DNA of 64,000 bases from Marasmius tenuissimus (Eukaryota > Basidiomycota > Agaricomycetes > Agaricales > Marasmiaceae): contig JAQOTA010000044.1 of NCBI GenBank assembly GCA_029532415.1, positions 62,001-126,000 on the forward strand, read 5' to 3'. Under the pieces are notes generated by a model. That model had not been told where the DNA came from. It saw nothing but the letters and a program-made list of their open reading frames with translations, and searched no databases. The translations under genes were made by a program, and so were the position numbers. Below, in pieces: positions 1-11,671 of this stretch; position 1 is the first letter of the stretch; each line of letters opens with the position of its first letter.

Positions 1-62
1 AAAGAGGTAAAGGACCCCGGTAAATTCAGCTAATCCCTAGAATATTCTTGCGTAACTCAGTT

Positions 63-190
63 CACCTTAGGCAGCACTTGTGACGGGTGCCGAAACCCTA
101 ATTAGGGTTCCTTGCACGTGAAATATGGGCCTAGAAGGCCTTCGCACGGACCGAACAAACTGCTGCTGTCACCACCAGACTGCCGACCTC
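63..190 (+). repeat. Left-type terminal repeat, copy 1
   Basis: Begins CACCTTAGGCAGCACTTGTG and continues with a GGTGCC hairpin half, a CCTAATTAGGG palindrome, ACGTGAAA and AGGCCTTCGCACGGACC. The same order of blocks is found at 17452 (same strand) and read leftward from 20971, so this is a terminus of the same repeat family. No convincing partner of the same subtype is visible. A diverged terminus of the other subtype sits at 13438 in the opposite orientation. Confidence 0.7.
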
Positions 191-1544
191 ACCACCACCG
201 TCAATGGGCTCGATGCCCACCCCAGGCATATTTTCAGTCGCTATTCCTCGGCACAGTACCCTCCCACTCACAGAGAATCAATCCACATTTTTCATCCTTC
301 TTCTGCTCTCGGTGGATGATACCCGATTTCCTTCGAAGCTCAACGCGAATGGTGCGATTACTGGTCAAATCGGCGCAAGCTCAAGGAGGGATATAAGACT
401 TCCAAGTAGAGAATCAATAATCAGAAAGTGAAAGCAGCCACCGATGGCTTTCGCAATCCCTGAAAAATCTCCGCGTGCAGCACTGCGGTTTAGGGCCACA
501 AGAATTTGAAGGTCTCGTGCCAAAGGCTGGGTGAAGGCTGGGTAAAGGCTAAGTGGCTGTGCCGTGAAGGTCGTGTAAAGATCATTTGAAGGCCAGGTAA
601 AGGGTATGCGAAGGGATGGTGCAGGTCAGATAATAGGTAGAACAAATTGGGATGTCCCGCCTGCGTACCAAGTGATACGAGCTCTAGGCTCTCGCGGACC
701 TGGATTCTTTCAGAGTGACAATGTATACGCTTCGTGACCTTCGCTATCCCGAACGACTTCCATGGAGCGGCATTCTATGAGCGTCAATAAGCACTAACTC
801 TACTACCCGTATATGATTGCCTCCTGAGTCCTCATGCGACACTTTTCTCATCTTCGACTTTTTAGCCCTTCAAAACAAACAACATCCAGTTCTACTCCAT
901 TTGGCGACACAGAACAATGGCTTTCTTGTTGCACACTATCATCAGTGACTCCCTAATTTGGGTTACAATAGGTAACCATCAATCCCGTCGGTTCAGCTCG
1001 ACCGGCGCTTGGAGGGCGCTTAGCACACCGCGCCAAATTGGCCAAACATCGAAGGAATAACTCGGTCAATTTTGACCCTATGACCTATCGGTCTAAGGAT
1101 TCTACTCTATGTATATTTATATGTTTCTCTGTAAGATAACTAAGCAAAATGATCAAAACTGAACGCGCTATATAATTTGTACAAAAGTAGCAGTGTTTAA
1201 GCCGTTTGCACCATAGTCAGTCTGTGCAGCTAAGATGTAGGTCGATACAGGGCGACCAAAGGTGAGTTTAGGGAGATTGTCTATCAAACGTAGGTCCGTG
1301 CGAGGTTCGTAACACTGTGGGCAGTCGCGGACAGTAAGAAACTCGAAACGCCCAAATAGCCTCAGCAGATAACTCTTGCGCTGTGTAGATCCTCCATATC
1401 TTAGTGTTTACAATTTCACGGGAGAAATGATTCTATATCACATTGAGAACAAGTAAAAATTTACTGGGAGCCCCAGGGCAGTAATCAGCTGGTGCGACAA
1501 TAAGAGGACCACAAGGGCCGAGTGATTGTTAAGTAGAGCCATTT
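191..1544. other. No gene seen
   Basis: Short open frames only, none with splice-compatible coding character or a recognisable motif. The stretch probably belongs to the repeat that starts at 63. Confidence 0.5.
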
Positions 1545-1587
1545 CTATCTCTTTAGTCGGTTTGGTGCGGGCCGATTCCTTTTCAAT

Positions 1588-1591
<4 letters not shown>

Positions 1592-1628
<37 letters not shown>
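1592..1628 (+). repeat. (TC)n microsatellite inside a coding exon
   Basis: 37 nt of uninterrupted TC dinucleotide. On the minus strand it is GA repeats translated as alternating Arg-Glu within the last exon of the peptidase-family gene. Confidence 0.9.
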
Positions 1629-1631
<3 letters not shown>

Positions 1632-2653
1632 AGCTTCCTTCCTACGTTCTTCCGCCTGCCTCCATGTGATTGTGTAAGTATCTTGGTAGAACAAGGGTCC
1701 GGGCTGCATTTGTGAGTAGTTGTGAGTGCAGTTAACAGATAGCAGCAGAATAGAATCAGAAACTCACCTTGTACTCAGTTTCATCATTGCGAGATGAGGC
1801 TCCAAGGTAGGTGAAATGCTGGTACGGGATCCAATTATCTTGGTTGATCCCTCGATCCAGTCCCCATTGCTCATTCCCCGCGTGACCCGCTCTATCCGAG
1901 CAATCAAAGAGTTGCTCCTCGAAACGCTTCATCAGGTCGTACTCCCCACCAACTCTTGTCGGGGTCATCAGACTGTCCCCCGACTCAAAGTTGCGTGGTG
2001 ATCCTGTACGCTCAACCAGTCGATTCCAAGCACGTTCAAGAAGGTAGTGCTCCTTGTCCAAATCCCCCTCCGGACTCCACTCCCGTAAAAGCTCTTCTCG
2101 GTTGCGCTCCATAATCCATATCATAAGTGCGTCTTGAAGGCCGCCATCGGTGATCCATAGTGGTTTCTGAATCCTTTCAACTCCGGGAACTGTGTTGCGT
2201 AGCCAGTTTCTGAACCAGGACCGGAGCTGAAGAGAGAGACCGCCTGTGTACGGTACGACAAGTTGTGATTGACCCCGTCGAGTGTGTTCTTGTTTACTTT
2301 TCTCCCGTAGCACGGGGTAGAGAGACTTGTCACGAAGATCATTTGGAAGCGGGTCTAGTAGTCATGGTACGAACTTCGGGGGTGAATGGAAGTGATGTAT
2401 GCGGGCTCAGCCAGTCGTCATGTTTCTGTCGCTTGTCCATAATTTCGGGAGTAGTCTTCCACTTTCCAAGCTGTATGAATATCTCAGGTCGCCACTCTTT
2501 GTGTGCAGAATATTTTCACTTACCCTAATGCGCCTTCGACGATTGGCATCATGCCAGAGGGCATCAACAATCCGGCTGACTTCAATCTCCTCCTCTTGGC
2601 CTGGTTCTTGTTTTGCACCCTCGACTGGCTTGTTCAAAGCCCACCAGTGTGTA

Positions 2654-2658
2654 GTACA
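2654..2658. repeat. Target-site duplication GTACA (left copy)
   Basis: GTACA immediately precedes the left LTR and is repeated at 9028-9032 immediately after the right LTR. A 5-bp duplication is usual for Ty1/copia integration. Confidence 0.95.
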
Positions 2659-2988
2659 TGATGAGCCGGCATGACGCCTAGCGCAGAGGACTACAACATA
2701 GCTATACTACTACTTACCAGAGAGAAGTTTAGAGAGACAGAGGCGAGACGTAGAAGCTCAAGCACACTGTAGATTCAGGTAGAGAACTACGAGCTTATAT
2801 ACATGTAGATACAATAGGGTTACCATATAGGGATGACAATAGGAATTGTACATATAAGCATAGTGAACAATGAATAATAGAACAATAGCGAATGCATTGT
2901 CCCGCATAATACAATGGCGGGAAGTATGAACCGTATGAACCGGGACTTCGGATATACCAGGATCTAATTATAGTCCACGGATTCAACA
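2659..2988 (-). repeat. 3' LTR of the copia element
   Basis: 330 bp, nearly identical to 8698-9027; reads TGTTGAATCC…GGCTCATCA on the coding strand. It is the 3' LTR because coding runs leftward. Confidence 0.95.
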
Positions 2989-3003
2989 CACCCCCTCGCT
3001 AAG
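2989..3003 (-). other. Polypurine tract of the copia element
   Basis: Read on the minus strand, the bases just before the 3' LTR are AGCGAGGGGGTG, a purine-rich run in the expected place for plus-strand priming. Confidence 0.7.
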
Positions 3004-3030
3004 TGCAGCTGAAAAGCGCATCTGAGCGAA

Positions 3031-6000
3031 TCAAGTGGACGAATAGAATTCAAGTCCAAGGTGATCTCTGAAGCGTAAGAACTTCTCATGTCCAAGATTC
3101 TTCGTAAACATGTCTGCGGGATTATAGATTCCTTCAATAAAGAACAACTCGACTTTGCCATCTTCAACACACGATCGAATATAGTGATATCGAATATCGA
3201 TGTGCTTGGTTCGGCGTTCTTGAACCGGATTAGATGCAATGAAAATAGAGCCTTGATTGTCTCCGCAGATTGGAATAGGACCTAAGCCGATTCCAAGTTC
3301 AGAGAGTAGCGATCTTATCCAGGAAGCTTGACAACTGCAATCCGACAGTGCCATATACTCAGCTTCAGTGGAAGAAAGAGCTACAGTCTTCTGGGCGTGT
3401 GATTGCCACGAGAAGATGCCGCCTGCTAACTTGAAGAAGTAGCCAGTGATCGAACGGCGTTTGATAGGATCGGCAGCCCAATCCGAGTCTGTGAATACAA
3501 ACCTCCATCAGAGTCACCATCGTAGACAAGTGAATAATCTGATGTGCCAGCTAGATAGCGGCAGATATACAGAGCTTTATCAAGGTGTTCCTTCGTTGGA
3601 TTAGAAGAGAATTGGGAAAGCTTCGTAACTGCATAGGCAATATCAGGACGTGTACCCAGCATAATATACAGAAGCGACCCAATCACAGACTGGAATCTGG
3701 AACGAATAGCAGGATTGACTGGACCATCGTTGGGAGTTGGCACATAACTAGCAGGTAAGGGCGTAGGAGCACCTTTCGCATTCTGCATCCCGAAACATTC
3801 AAGGACTTTCTTCAGATAATCCTTTTGGTCAATCATGATCTTATTGCCTTCGCGACGAATGCTCATGCGGAGAAACTCGCTAGCATCACCCATATCGCGG
3901 CATTCCCATCGAGCCATGAACTCGGCTTTCTTCTTGTCAACAAAAGCCTTGTTAGGACCCATGAAGAGTGCATCGCCAACGTAAATGATCGCATACACAA
4001 CTTCACCGCTCTTCGGATCTTTGCAGATGAAGAGTCCAGCATCAGAAGTCAGGCGTTTGAAGCCTAATACTTCCATGGACGAGCTGAGGGTTCGCCACCA
4101 TTCAAGGGCAGCTTGCTTCAGTCCATATAATGCACGATGCAGGCATAGTACCTTACGTTCTTGGCCCTTGACTTTGAAGCCTTCAGGTTGTTCCATATAA
4201 ATCTCCTCAACAAGATCGCCATAAAGGAAGGCGTTCTTAACATCAACAGAGGTGATGTACCAGTTCTTAAGAGCTGCGAGAGCAAGCATCATACGAACAG
4301 TCTCATAACAAACAACTGGTGAGAACATCTCATCAAAGTCTACACCTTCGACCTGAAAGAAACCCTTGGCAACAAGTCTCGCTTTCTTGCGACCATTCGA
4401 CTTAACATCGAAGACCCATCTATTTTTGATGGCTTTGCGACCTTTAGGCAAGTCACAGAGTTCGAAGACCTTGCGTTTATGAAGTGCCTCAAGTTCTTTG
4501 TGGCAAGCAGTCTTCCATTCCTTCTGTTGCTCAACAGGCAACTTTAGAATATCGCGGAGTGTCCACTCTCTGATATTAGAGAAATCAGGAGTATCGGACG
4601 TTGGAAGCGAATCGTGAACTGGAACGGCATTGTTCAACAGGTAAATAACGAATCCTACTCCCCCTTCTTGGGTCAGTCTTTCGACTACGCTTTCTTCCTC
4701 ATGCGACTCAGTGCTTCCACTGGGTTCTGGAGCAGGCGGAAGCGGAAGTGGACCAGGAATCCCCTTTTTACCACCTTTGCCTTTCCTAGATCGTGAAGAG
4801 CTAGGACGATCAACTGGATGTGAAGGTTCTTTATCTCCAGTGACATTTCTCCAAGTATTTTTGTTTTCTAAGTCGCGAACAATGTCTGAGGGTCTATTTG
4901 GGTTCCGCTGTTCCCCAAATATGTTACCAGGTTGTGTTGTACCCTTCCGCTGCCTCGAAGACCGGCGTGGACCATCTGCTGCTGGTGCAGGCGGAGGGAC
5001 GGCGGTTTCGCCTGGAGGCGTCGGAGGACCAGATTGAGGGAGTGGCACATCCCCTGGCGCAGGGCCACCTGCAGGTTCGTCAACCTGAGGTTCTGATCTC
5101 TTAGAAGGTTCGGAGCGACGTCTGAGATCTGGTAATGGAGTATCAAAACCGTCATCATCAGAGTCTTCATCTTCCGAAGGAATGTTGGGATTTTCACCCA
5201 AAGTAAATGGTTCACTACCAACAGGTGTGAAGCCACGAGTTTTGGCATCAGGACACTTATTGTACAGCGTCTCATTGAATAGTGCAGTGCTACCTTTGAA
5301 TACGGAATTATTACTTCGCATGAACAGGAAGCCTTTCATCCCATCTTGGTAGCCAATGAAAGTCATTAACTCACTACGAGGAGCGAGCTTATTCTTCCTA
5401 CGATCTTCAGGAATAAAAACGTAGGCTGCACAACCCATAACTCGGAGATGTGAAACATCAGGTGCTTCGCCGTAAAGCATTTCGAATGGAGTTCGCCAGC
5501 TCAATCGTTGCACAGGGATGCGGTTGTAGAGGTGGACGGCGTGCACATGGCAGAATTCCCACCAGGACTGAGGCATACAAGCTTCAAAGCGAAGAGCTTC
5601 AGCCTTCTCATGAATAGTCCTGTTGAACCCTTCAGCACGACCGTTTTGTTGTGGTGTATACGGTATGCTTTGATCCCTCTGGATCCCATACTCTTTTAGT
5701 ACTGCATCGAACTTATCTCCTTTGTACTCTCCCCCTTCATCGGACATCCAGGTCTTGACAACAGCATTGAATTGTGTTTTGACCATAGTAAGGAAGTCCC
5801 TTAAAGCGGGTACTGCCTCGTCTTTCGTCTTGAGCTTGGAGGTCCAAACGTAGGACATGCAGTCATCGAGAAAAGAGATGTAGTACTTGTACCGGTGATA
5901 CGATTCAGCCGGGTATGACTTCAAATCCGAATGTATGCGTTCAAACGGTTTAGAAGCTCTTGTAGTAGAGTTGGGGAATGATTTCTCATGCATCTTGCCT

Positions 6001-8397
6001 TCAGCACAACCACGACACAAAGGTGTCTTCTTAGGAGGCATCTTAAGGTCAAGTGGGAAACCTTGCGTATGTTTCCGAGCTTTATTCAGGGCTTTATCGG
6101 ACGGATGCCCAAAGCGTCTGTGCTCAATATCGTAGTCGACGTTATAAACGACCGACTTGGCCATTAAAACCTCAGCAGATGCTTTCCACGAGTGTACCCA
6201 ATAAATGGTTTGACCAGGCATATGAGGGTAGGAAACAAGCGACTGTCGTTGCTGTGATGAGTAGAAGGCTAACTTCTTCGCGTTTCCACAAATTGATAGA
6301 CCATTTTGAAGGAACTCTCCCATTGATAGTAGACGTATGTCCAATTGAGGTATGTAGTAGACGGGATGGAGACGCGAAACACGCTCAGTAAGTTTCCCGT
6401 CATGTCCTTCAACGTTATGCTTAATGAAGACAGTGCCTTTACCCTTAATCTGTATTGGGTTGCCCTTATTCGCAGTATTTACGATAGGGCCATCAAGCGA
6501 TTCATATTCAGCGAAGTCATTCATATCGTTTGTGAAATGAGAGGAGGCACCAGAATCAAGGAGCCAACCCTGTGCGTTGTTCACACTTTTCTTTCCCTTA
6601 CATTGAGTACAACCCACAAAGTGGGTGGAGATAGCATTGCAAAAATGTACAAGTGATGCCAAATCACTACGACTACCGCGCGCACTACTGATACCAACTA
6701 GTTGAGAGCAGCACTGTAGGTTTGCATCAGTTTGGGAAAGCAGGTCAAGATAGGGAACTTGCCTGTCATTGTGGAACGATCCAAGAGAGACGTCATCCGG
6801 GACGTCCTCAACCCCTGCAGCTTCGGCAATATTGTTGTCAACATCATTACCGAATAGAGAGGTCATGTCTTCCATACCGTCGTCAGATCCCCAGTCCATC
6901 TCTACATCTTCATCAGGATCAACGCTGCGAGAGCGTTTAGAAGAAGTAGAAGAAGGACGTCCGGTTCCTTCATCTTCCGAATCGTCCTCCAGAACTCGCT
7001 TGGACGAGGAACCAGGCTTCGAGATACGATCCTGGAGCGAACGATTGGCGGCGGACGTGACGATCTGTTCAAAGGGTTTGAGATAATGCGCCGTCTTAGG
7101 AGCACCAAGTCTGTCAGCAAGGGAACGCGCTTCACGGACATCATCAAATACTGACTGGGACGGCTTGAAGCCGGTGAAGGACTGCATGGCAGCTGGGTTC
7201 TTTTTGACAGCTGGCTGAGGGACAGTGCTGTCACAAGACTTATCCCAGTGACCGGTGAAGTGAGCTGGGGGCAGTGATCCCATAGCGCGAACAGGAGGGG
7301 CGCTGGCAATCTCGGCGTGCAAGGAGTTATTGACCGCATTCAACGCGATACGTTCCCTGCGGTCGGTGATCGAGGAATATGGACGGATGGGAGCGGGAGA
7401 AGCTATGACGGATGCATAAGATGCCAGATGGGAGTGACCATGCGACCGATTGTTACCACCGCTGTTACCGGGACCCTGATGCTGGTTGATGCCACCGCGG
7501 GTACCACGCTGCTGCTGCTTCTTCTTCTTACCGTTGTTTTGGTTTGAAGAAGGGCGTTGCTGCTGCTGCTGTGGTTGACGCTGTTGGCCACGCTGCTGCT
7601 GTCCACGCTGCTGACGCTGCGGCAGACGCTGCTGCTGACCAAAGGATGGCTCGCAGTTTCCAGCACGCTTGACCGCAGAGAGGCGGTTAGCAAGCTGAGG
7701 GTTCTGGCGCTTGTATTCAATCATGATGGCTTCATGAACGTCGGCGACAGTGAGGGCGCTGGAGCTCTCAGGATCCCTATCAAAGTCATGAAGGGACTTG
7801 GAGGAAGCGGCGTCCCATTCGGGAGGAATGGCTGTGATGAGAAGGAGGGCTTTGATCAACTCGGGGAGTTCAACCCCAACCTTGGCAAGACGTTCAATGT
7901 AGTGTTTAAACTTGGCGATGCCAGCCTGGGGATGGCTAGTGGTAAGCCGGAAGGACACCAGCTTGACAAAGTCGCCATAAATGGCAGACAGAGTTGGTTC
8001 ACCATAGGTGGTGACAATGGTGGACCAGGCTTTGGCAGCGTCCATGTCCTTGAGAGGTTCAAAGACTTCCTTCGTAGAGGTCAACTGAATGATACCCATC
8101 AGCTGGAGGTCTTTCTCCTCCCATGCTTCCAGCGCGGTGTTGTGTAGGGTCCGCCCGATCAGGTTCCTCATCGGAATCAGCAGGTGCAGCTGCAGGCGTA
8201 GCTGCCGCACCGGGAGAAGGAGTGACCGTAATGGTCGGAATAATCTCCCCCAGAGGGTACGTTGGCTTCTTAGCCGCACCAGTAAGGTGACGATAAAGGC
8301 CTTGAGCTTTGGTTACAGCTTCCATTTCGCCGTTATAGGTCTGGCGGAATCCAGTGCCGTCAAAGCGACCGGAGAAGAATTTCTTAACGTCGAACAT
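3031..8397 (-). pseudogene. Ty1/copia Gag-Pol polyprotein with two frame changes
   Basis: The likely start is the ATG at 8397. Its frame runs about 80 residues, then one frame change near 8150 leads into a frame open from 8279 to 3426. A Gag helical domain comes first, then a Gln/Arg-rich stretch (7500-7650) and a half zinc knuckle (GHWDKSC) whose first two cysteines are absent. The aspartic protease motif LLDSGASSHF is near 6560. Integrase has an HHCC finger (HRRFGH…CRGC, about 6110) and a DDE core (HSDLK, SDEGGEY, NGRAEGF). Reverse transcriptase starts near KNRWVF at about 4420. Its active-site motif reads YVGD (near 3980) instead of YVDD, losing a metal-binding aspartate. A second frame change near 3500 separates RT from RNase H, which continues to the stop at 3031 with VALSSTEAEY and HIDIRYHYIR. 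Confidence 0.93.
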
Positions 8398-8683
8398 GGT
8401 AGTAAGAGGTTAGGTTTGGTGGTGTTGGATCTAGAAAAGACAGCATCAGCATGCGTCTAATCAACACAGGGAGCAGCCATTAAGGCGCTATGCTCAACGA
8501 GGAGCATTGGACCCTTGAGATCCGATGTCGTCGAAGGACGTACATCAATGCCATAGATCGAGCACTCAATTAAGAGGTCGATGGCAACATGCAGGTCTAG
8601 CCTAGCTAGCCGATGACAGCAGCCTAGGGGCGCTCATCGCTGACAGCAGCCATCAAGGCGCTCGTCATTGTAGTCGGGCTAAC

Positions 8684-8697
8684 CGGGGCCCATAACC
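8684..8697 (-). other. Primer-binding site, half-tRNA(iMet) type
   Basis: Directly inside the 5' LTR the minus strand reads GGTTATGGGCCCCGG. Its complement, on the plus strand, resembles the anticodon arm of initiator methionine tRNA with a central CAT. Internal cleavage-type primers of this kind are known from Drosophila copia and relatives. Confidence 0.65.
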
Positions 8698-9027
8698 TGA
8701 TGAGCCGGCATGACGCCTAGCGCAGAGGACTACAACATAGCTATACTACTACTTACCAGAGAGAAGTTTAGAGAGATAGAGGCGAGACGTAGAAGCTCAA
8801 GCACACTGTAGATTCAGGTAGAGAACTACGAGCTTATATACATGTAGATACAATAGGGTTACCATATAGGGATGACAATAGGAATTGTACATATAAGCAT
8901 AGTGAACAATGAATAATAGAACAATAGCGAATGCATTGTCCCGCATAATACAATGGCGGGAAGTATGAACCGTATGAACCGGGACTTCGGATATACCAGG
9001 ATCTAATTATAGTCCACGGATTCAACA
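8698..9027 (-). repeat. 5' LTR of the copia element
   Basis: 330 bp, matches 2659-2988 with one visible difference. It should contain the element's promoter, since transcription runs leftward. Confidence 0.95.
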
Positions 9028-9032
9028 GTACA
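9028..9032. repeat. Target-site duplication GTACA (right copy)
   Basis: Pairs with 2654-2658 and confirms the element borders. Confidence 0.95.
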
Positions 9033-11671
9033 CAATGTGGGTGAGCTTTGTTTGACTAGAAGACCTGGGTAGTGAAAAGTCCCGTCTTGTGCCAGGACCA
9101 TTGAGCCTGGCCTTATCATGCAAGCTGGTCAGACCGCAAAACAAATTGAAAATTGAGCAAGAACTTACACTAAATGGCCAGACCCTGCTTTCTTGTGTCC
9201 TTGGGAGTTGTTGATTGATGAAGCGATAGGCGATAAGGAGCCTAAGAACAGAGGCTCACTCGTTTCACTCGGTGGAACTTCTTGACCGGAGCATATAGAG
9301 GGTTTTTGATCACCTGAATCTGAGGGATCGGTGAATGATAACCACACGAGCTCACGTACCATCATGTTTAGGCTCGGAGGTGTCGGGAGAAATGCGCACT
9401 TCGTTCGGATGTGGGGGTCTGGGCTGCCGGGACTTTGGGCGGGACAGAAATTCATCTAGCGCGAACTCAGTTGGGGCATTTTTGTCTGATTTGTATTAAC
9501 GCCGAGCTGTCGTACTCAACCACTCGAGATCTTTCATTGGGACTTTTCTAACATCCTCTCGGGTCATTGTAGGAGGAATGTTTTTGATGGAACGATTCGA
9601 GGGAATGTTGAGATCAACATGCAGATGTTTCTTCAGGCCGTTTGTCTGTTTGTCCCAAGCCCATTCCTGCGCCTTCTGACCACCACGTGGACTGTAGATT
9701 GCAATGGATGGCCGGTAGTCACAATATCCGGCTGGTAGATCCATGCCATGACCTCGAAGAAGTGTGGGCGCTGTTTTCTCCTCACGGGTCCTGAGTCCGT
9801 TGTTTGCCATACCACCAAAAAAGTAGCATGATGGCTGGCCGGACTTGGCACTCGAGGCAACGGAATAGCGACTGACAAAGTGAGAGTGACCAAGGAATGT
9901 CCGTCCAACCAACTGATACTCCACGTGGCGAGTCTTTGACTCCCGAGAAGAGAACGGACGGAGAATGTGCGGCATATTCTACCGAGGACAATTATCATCC
10001 TGGCGGATGACAAGAATGAGAGGGAGCCCAATCATGAAGGTACTACCAAAGGCTGAGCCTTGGCAAAGGGTTTGAGTCGGATCAACATGCCAGGAGGTGA
10101 GGAGAGGGTCGAGCGTCCAGAGATTGCGTGATCTTTCGGGAATGTCGAGCTGATACCGTAGCCACTCCGAGCTTCCTCCGAATTTATCATGCTCCGGTGA
10201 TGTTAGCGTGTTTACACATTGATGAGTTATCGGACTGATTTCGCAGTGAGGATAACTGCCTTCAGTGACACTGCCAAGACCACCGGTACAGTGCCAAAAC
10301 GTTATAGACTTTGTTGTGAGGAGATCCATAGAAAGCTGTAATGCTGGCAGAAACCCATTGGAAGTAGAACTGCCTTGGTGCTCGCGATAGAATTTGATTG
10401 CTCGAGGTAATGAAAAGCAGCCTTGAATCAAAGCGGCGTCATTTTGATAGTGGTTGGTAACATAGGCGAATGAGTTATTGGAGAGGAAGGATAATAATGC
10501 TCGTTTGTCGTTAAGAAGCCGTTGCTGAATAACGTGGTCGCTAGTTTGTGATAGGAGAGAATGGACTCGGCGTTGGAAGTGGTTGAAGAACGGATAAAAG
10601 GGGACTTTCTCGGAATTGGCACCTGCGAAAGCCGCCCAAGGGCCCAGAACAGTGGTTCGACACAACTGTCGAACCAACATGAGTTATTCTCCCATATATA
10701 GCCAGCTGTGTCGCTGACTCGGCGGCTTAAACTGAGCTTATGCTCCCCATCGCCACGGTCTTTCAAGACGAAAACAGGGGATATTGAACTTGTTGCATCC
10801 TTTCGAACCTTGATATGAACAGGGTCTTTTGCTGAGGAACCTTGATCCTTGTGGGTAGAGGTAGATGTTCGTTACTTTGGAGGCTTGGATGTAGATTTCG
10901 ATGTACGCCCTTCCGAAACCAGAGAGGGGTAGTTCACCTATCGGCGATTGATTCCAAAAAACAGTCTATTCAATAAGAACAGATACTCCGAAACACAAAA
11001 ATCAGTGATGACACACCCTACGGGAGATTTCCCAGATTGGACTTTAGCATTTGTCTCCCCGTCGTTGTCGCTGTCATTGAAATCATTATCGCTGCCCACT
11101 AGCGACTCTGTGGCCTCAGAATCGCCACTTTGATCCGATTCCGTCGCAATCAGCTCTGAGGAGGGCGGGCTTTCAGGTGGTCGATAATCCGTTTGAGCTG
11201 CCCGAACACGTTTCTTCTGGTCGCGAATAGCGATAGGCGTACGGGTGTTCTTGGTGCGCATGATTGACTCTTGCTTCTCCCGCCGTTCGGTGAGGGCTGG
11301 CTTCCCATCCCACAACTTTGTTCCCACTATTGTCATTGCTTAAGCCAAAGGAAATGGAGCAAAGGTGAAACAAACTCACCCAATCTTGTTGTGTACTGTC
11401 GCTCCCGCATGTCAGCATATTTCTTGCAAAATGTCAGTCCGTCCATAAGCTCATGCTCTTTCCCGAAATGAGAATACATGCTGAAGTGCATGGCTTCCTG
11501 AGCATTTGTAGTGTCCGCTCTACAACTGTCGTCTTCCTGCTGACCCGCAGCATTGGCCTTTATCTCCGCAAATCCGATCCGTCTATTACTGATCGGTAAT
11601 ACATGTGACTTTGCTGAGCGAGAGCGACTTTCCCGGGGACGACTTCGTTTCTTCGTTCTTTGCCCGGTCAA
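9033..11671 (-). pseudogene. USP-like cysteine-peptidase domain gene, 5' part, decayed
   Basis: The upstream exon ends at 11380. A short intron (11339-11379) leads to a basic then acidic stretch ending near 11010. The peptidase part runs from about 10960 to 9360. It has a Cys box NNSCWFDSCVEPLFWALG (about 10690-10640) and a His box YQLVGRTFLGHSHFVSRY followed by FFGGMANNG and RPSIAIYSPRGG (9915-9660), the order seen in C19/USP-type peptidases. Introns at 9314-9359 and 9112-9168 join in phase to PGSMVLAQDGTFHYPGLLV, which ends at 9033 in frame with 2658. Lesions are in-frame stops at 10872-10874, 9979-9981 and 9496-9498, one frame change near 10640, and the copia insertion. The family call is from remembered patterns. 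It is often repeat-associated, so this may be the cargo or a remnant of the TIR element family here. Confidence 0.72.

Larger units (their letters stand above)
1545..2658 (-). pseudogene. 3' part of USP-like peptidase gene, separated by a copia insertion
   Basis: This is the downstream half of the gene whose 5' half lies at 9033-11671. Reading starts at 2658 inside the copia target duplication, in the frame that continues from 9033. The first exon ends at 2524 (…ALWHDANRRRRIR). A 53-nt intron (2471-2523) follows, then …LGKWKTTPEIMD. The motif W, then DALW, RR.IR and LGKW is one I remember downstream of the Cys-peptidase domain in expanded Agaricomycete families. A one-base frame change near 2355 is needed to enter the long open stretch 2342-1768 (GGLSLQLRSWFRNWL). 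An intron at 1704-1767 joins, in phase, to a last exon of 52 codons ending TAG at 1545-1547. That exon contains an Arg/Glu run encoded by the CT repeat. Confidence 0.7.
2659..9027 (-). mobile_element. Ty1/copia LTR retrotransposon, complete with LTRs but coding-defective
   Basis: Two 330-bp LTRs (TG…CA on the coding strand) bound an internal region of about 5.7 kb, and the whole is flanked by GTACA duplications. The coding strand is minus, with the order Gag, protease, integrase, reverse transcriptase, RNase H, which is the Ty1/copia order. I saw one difference between the LTRs (C at about 2740 against T at about 8779), so insertion was recent. It sits inside an exon of a peptidase-family gene. 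The polyprotein carries two frame changes and an altered RT catalytic motif, so this copy could move only with help in trans. Confidence 0.95.

Noticed and set aside
6902..7720. Long open frames antisense to or overlapping the copia Gag region
   Set aside because: They are shadows of the Gln/Arg-rich Gag segment, whose CTG/CAG repeats leave several frames open.
3426..8279. The 1617-codon frame taken as the full polyprotein from 8279
   Set aside because: Its first 50 codons are Arg/Leu-rich and overlap the acidic Gag N-terminus that starts at 8397 in another frame, so 8279 is not the true start.
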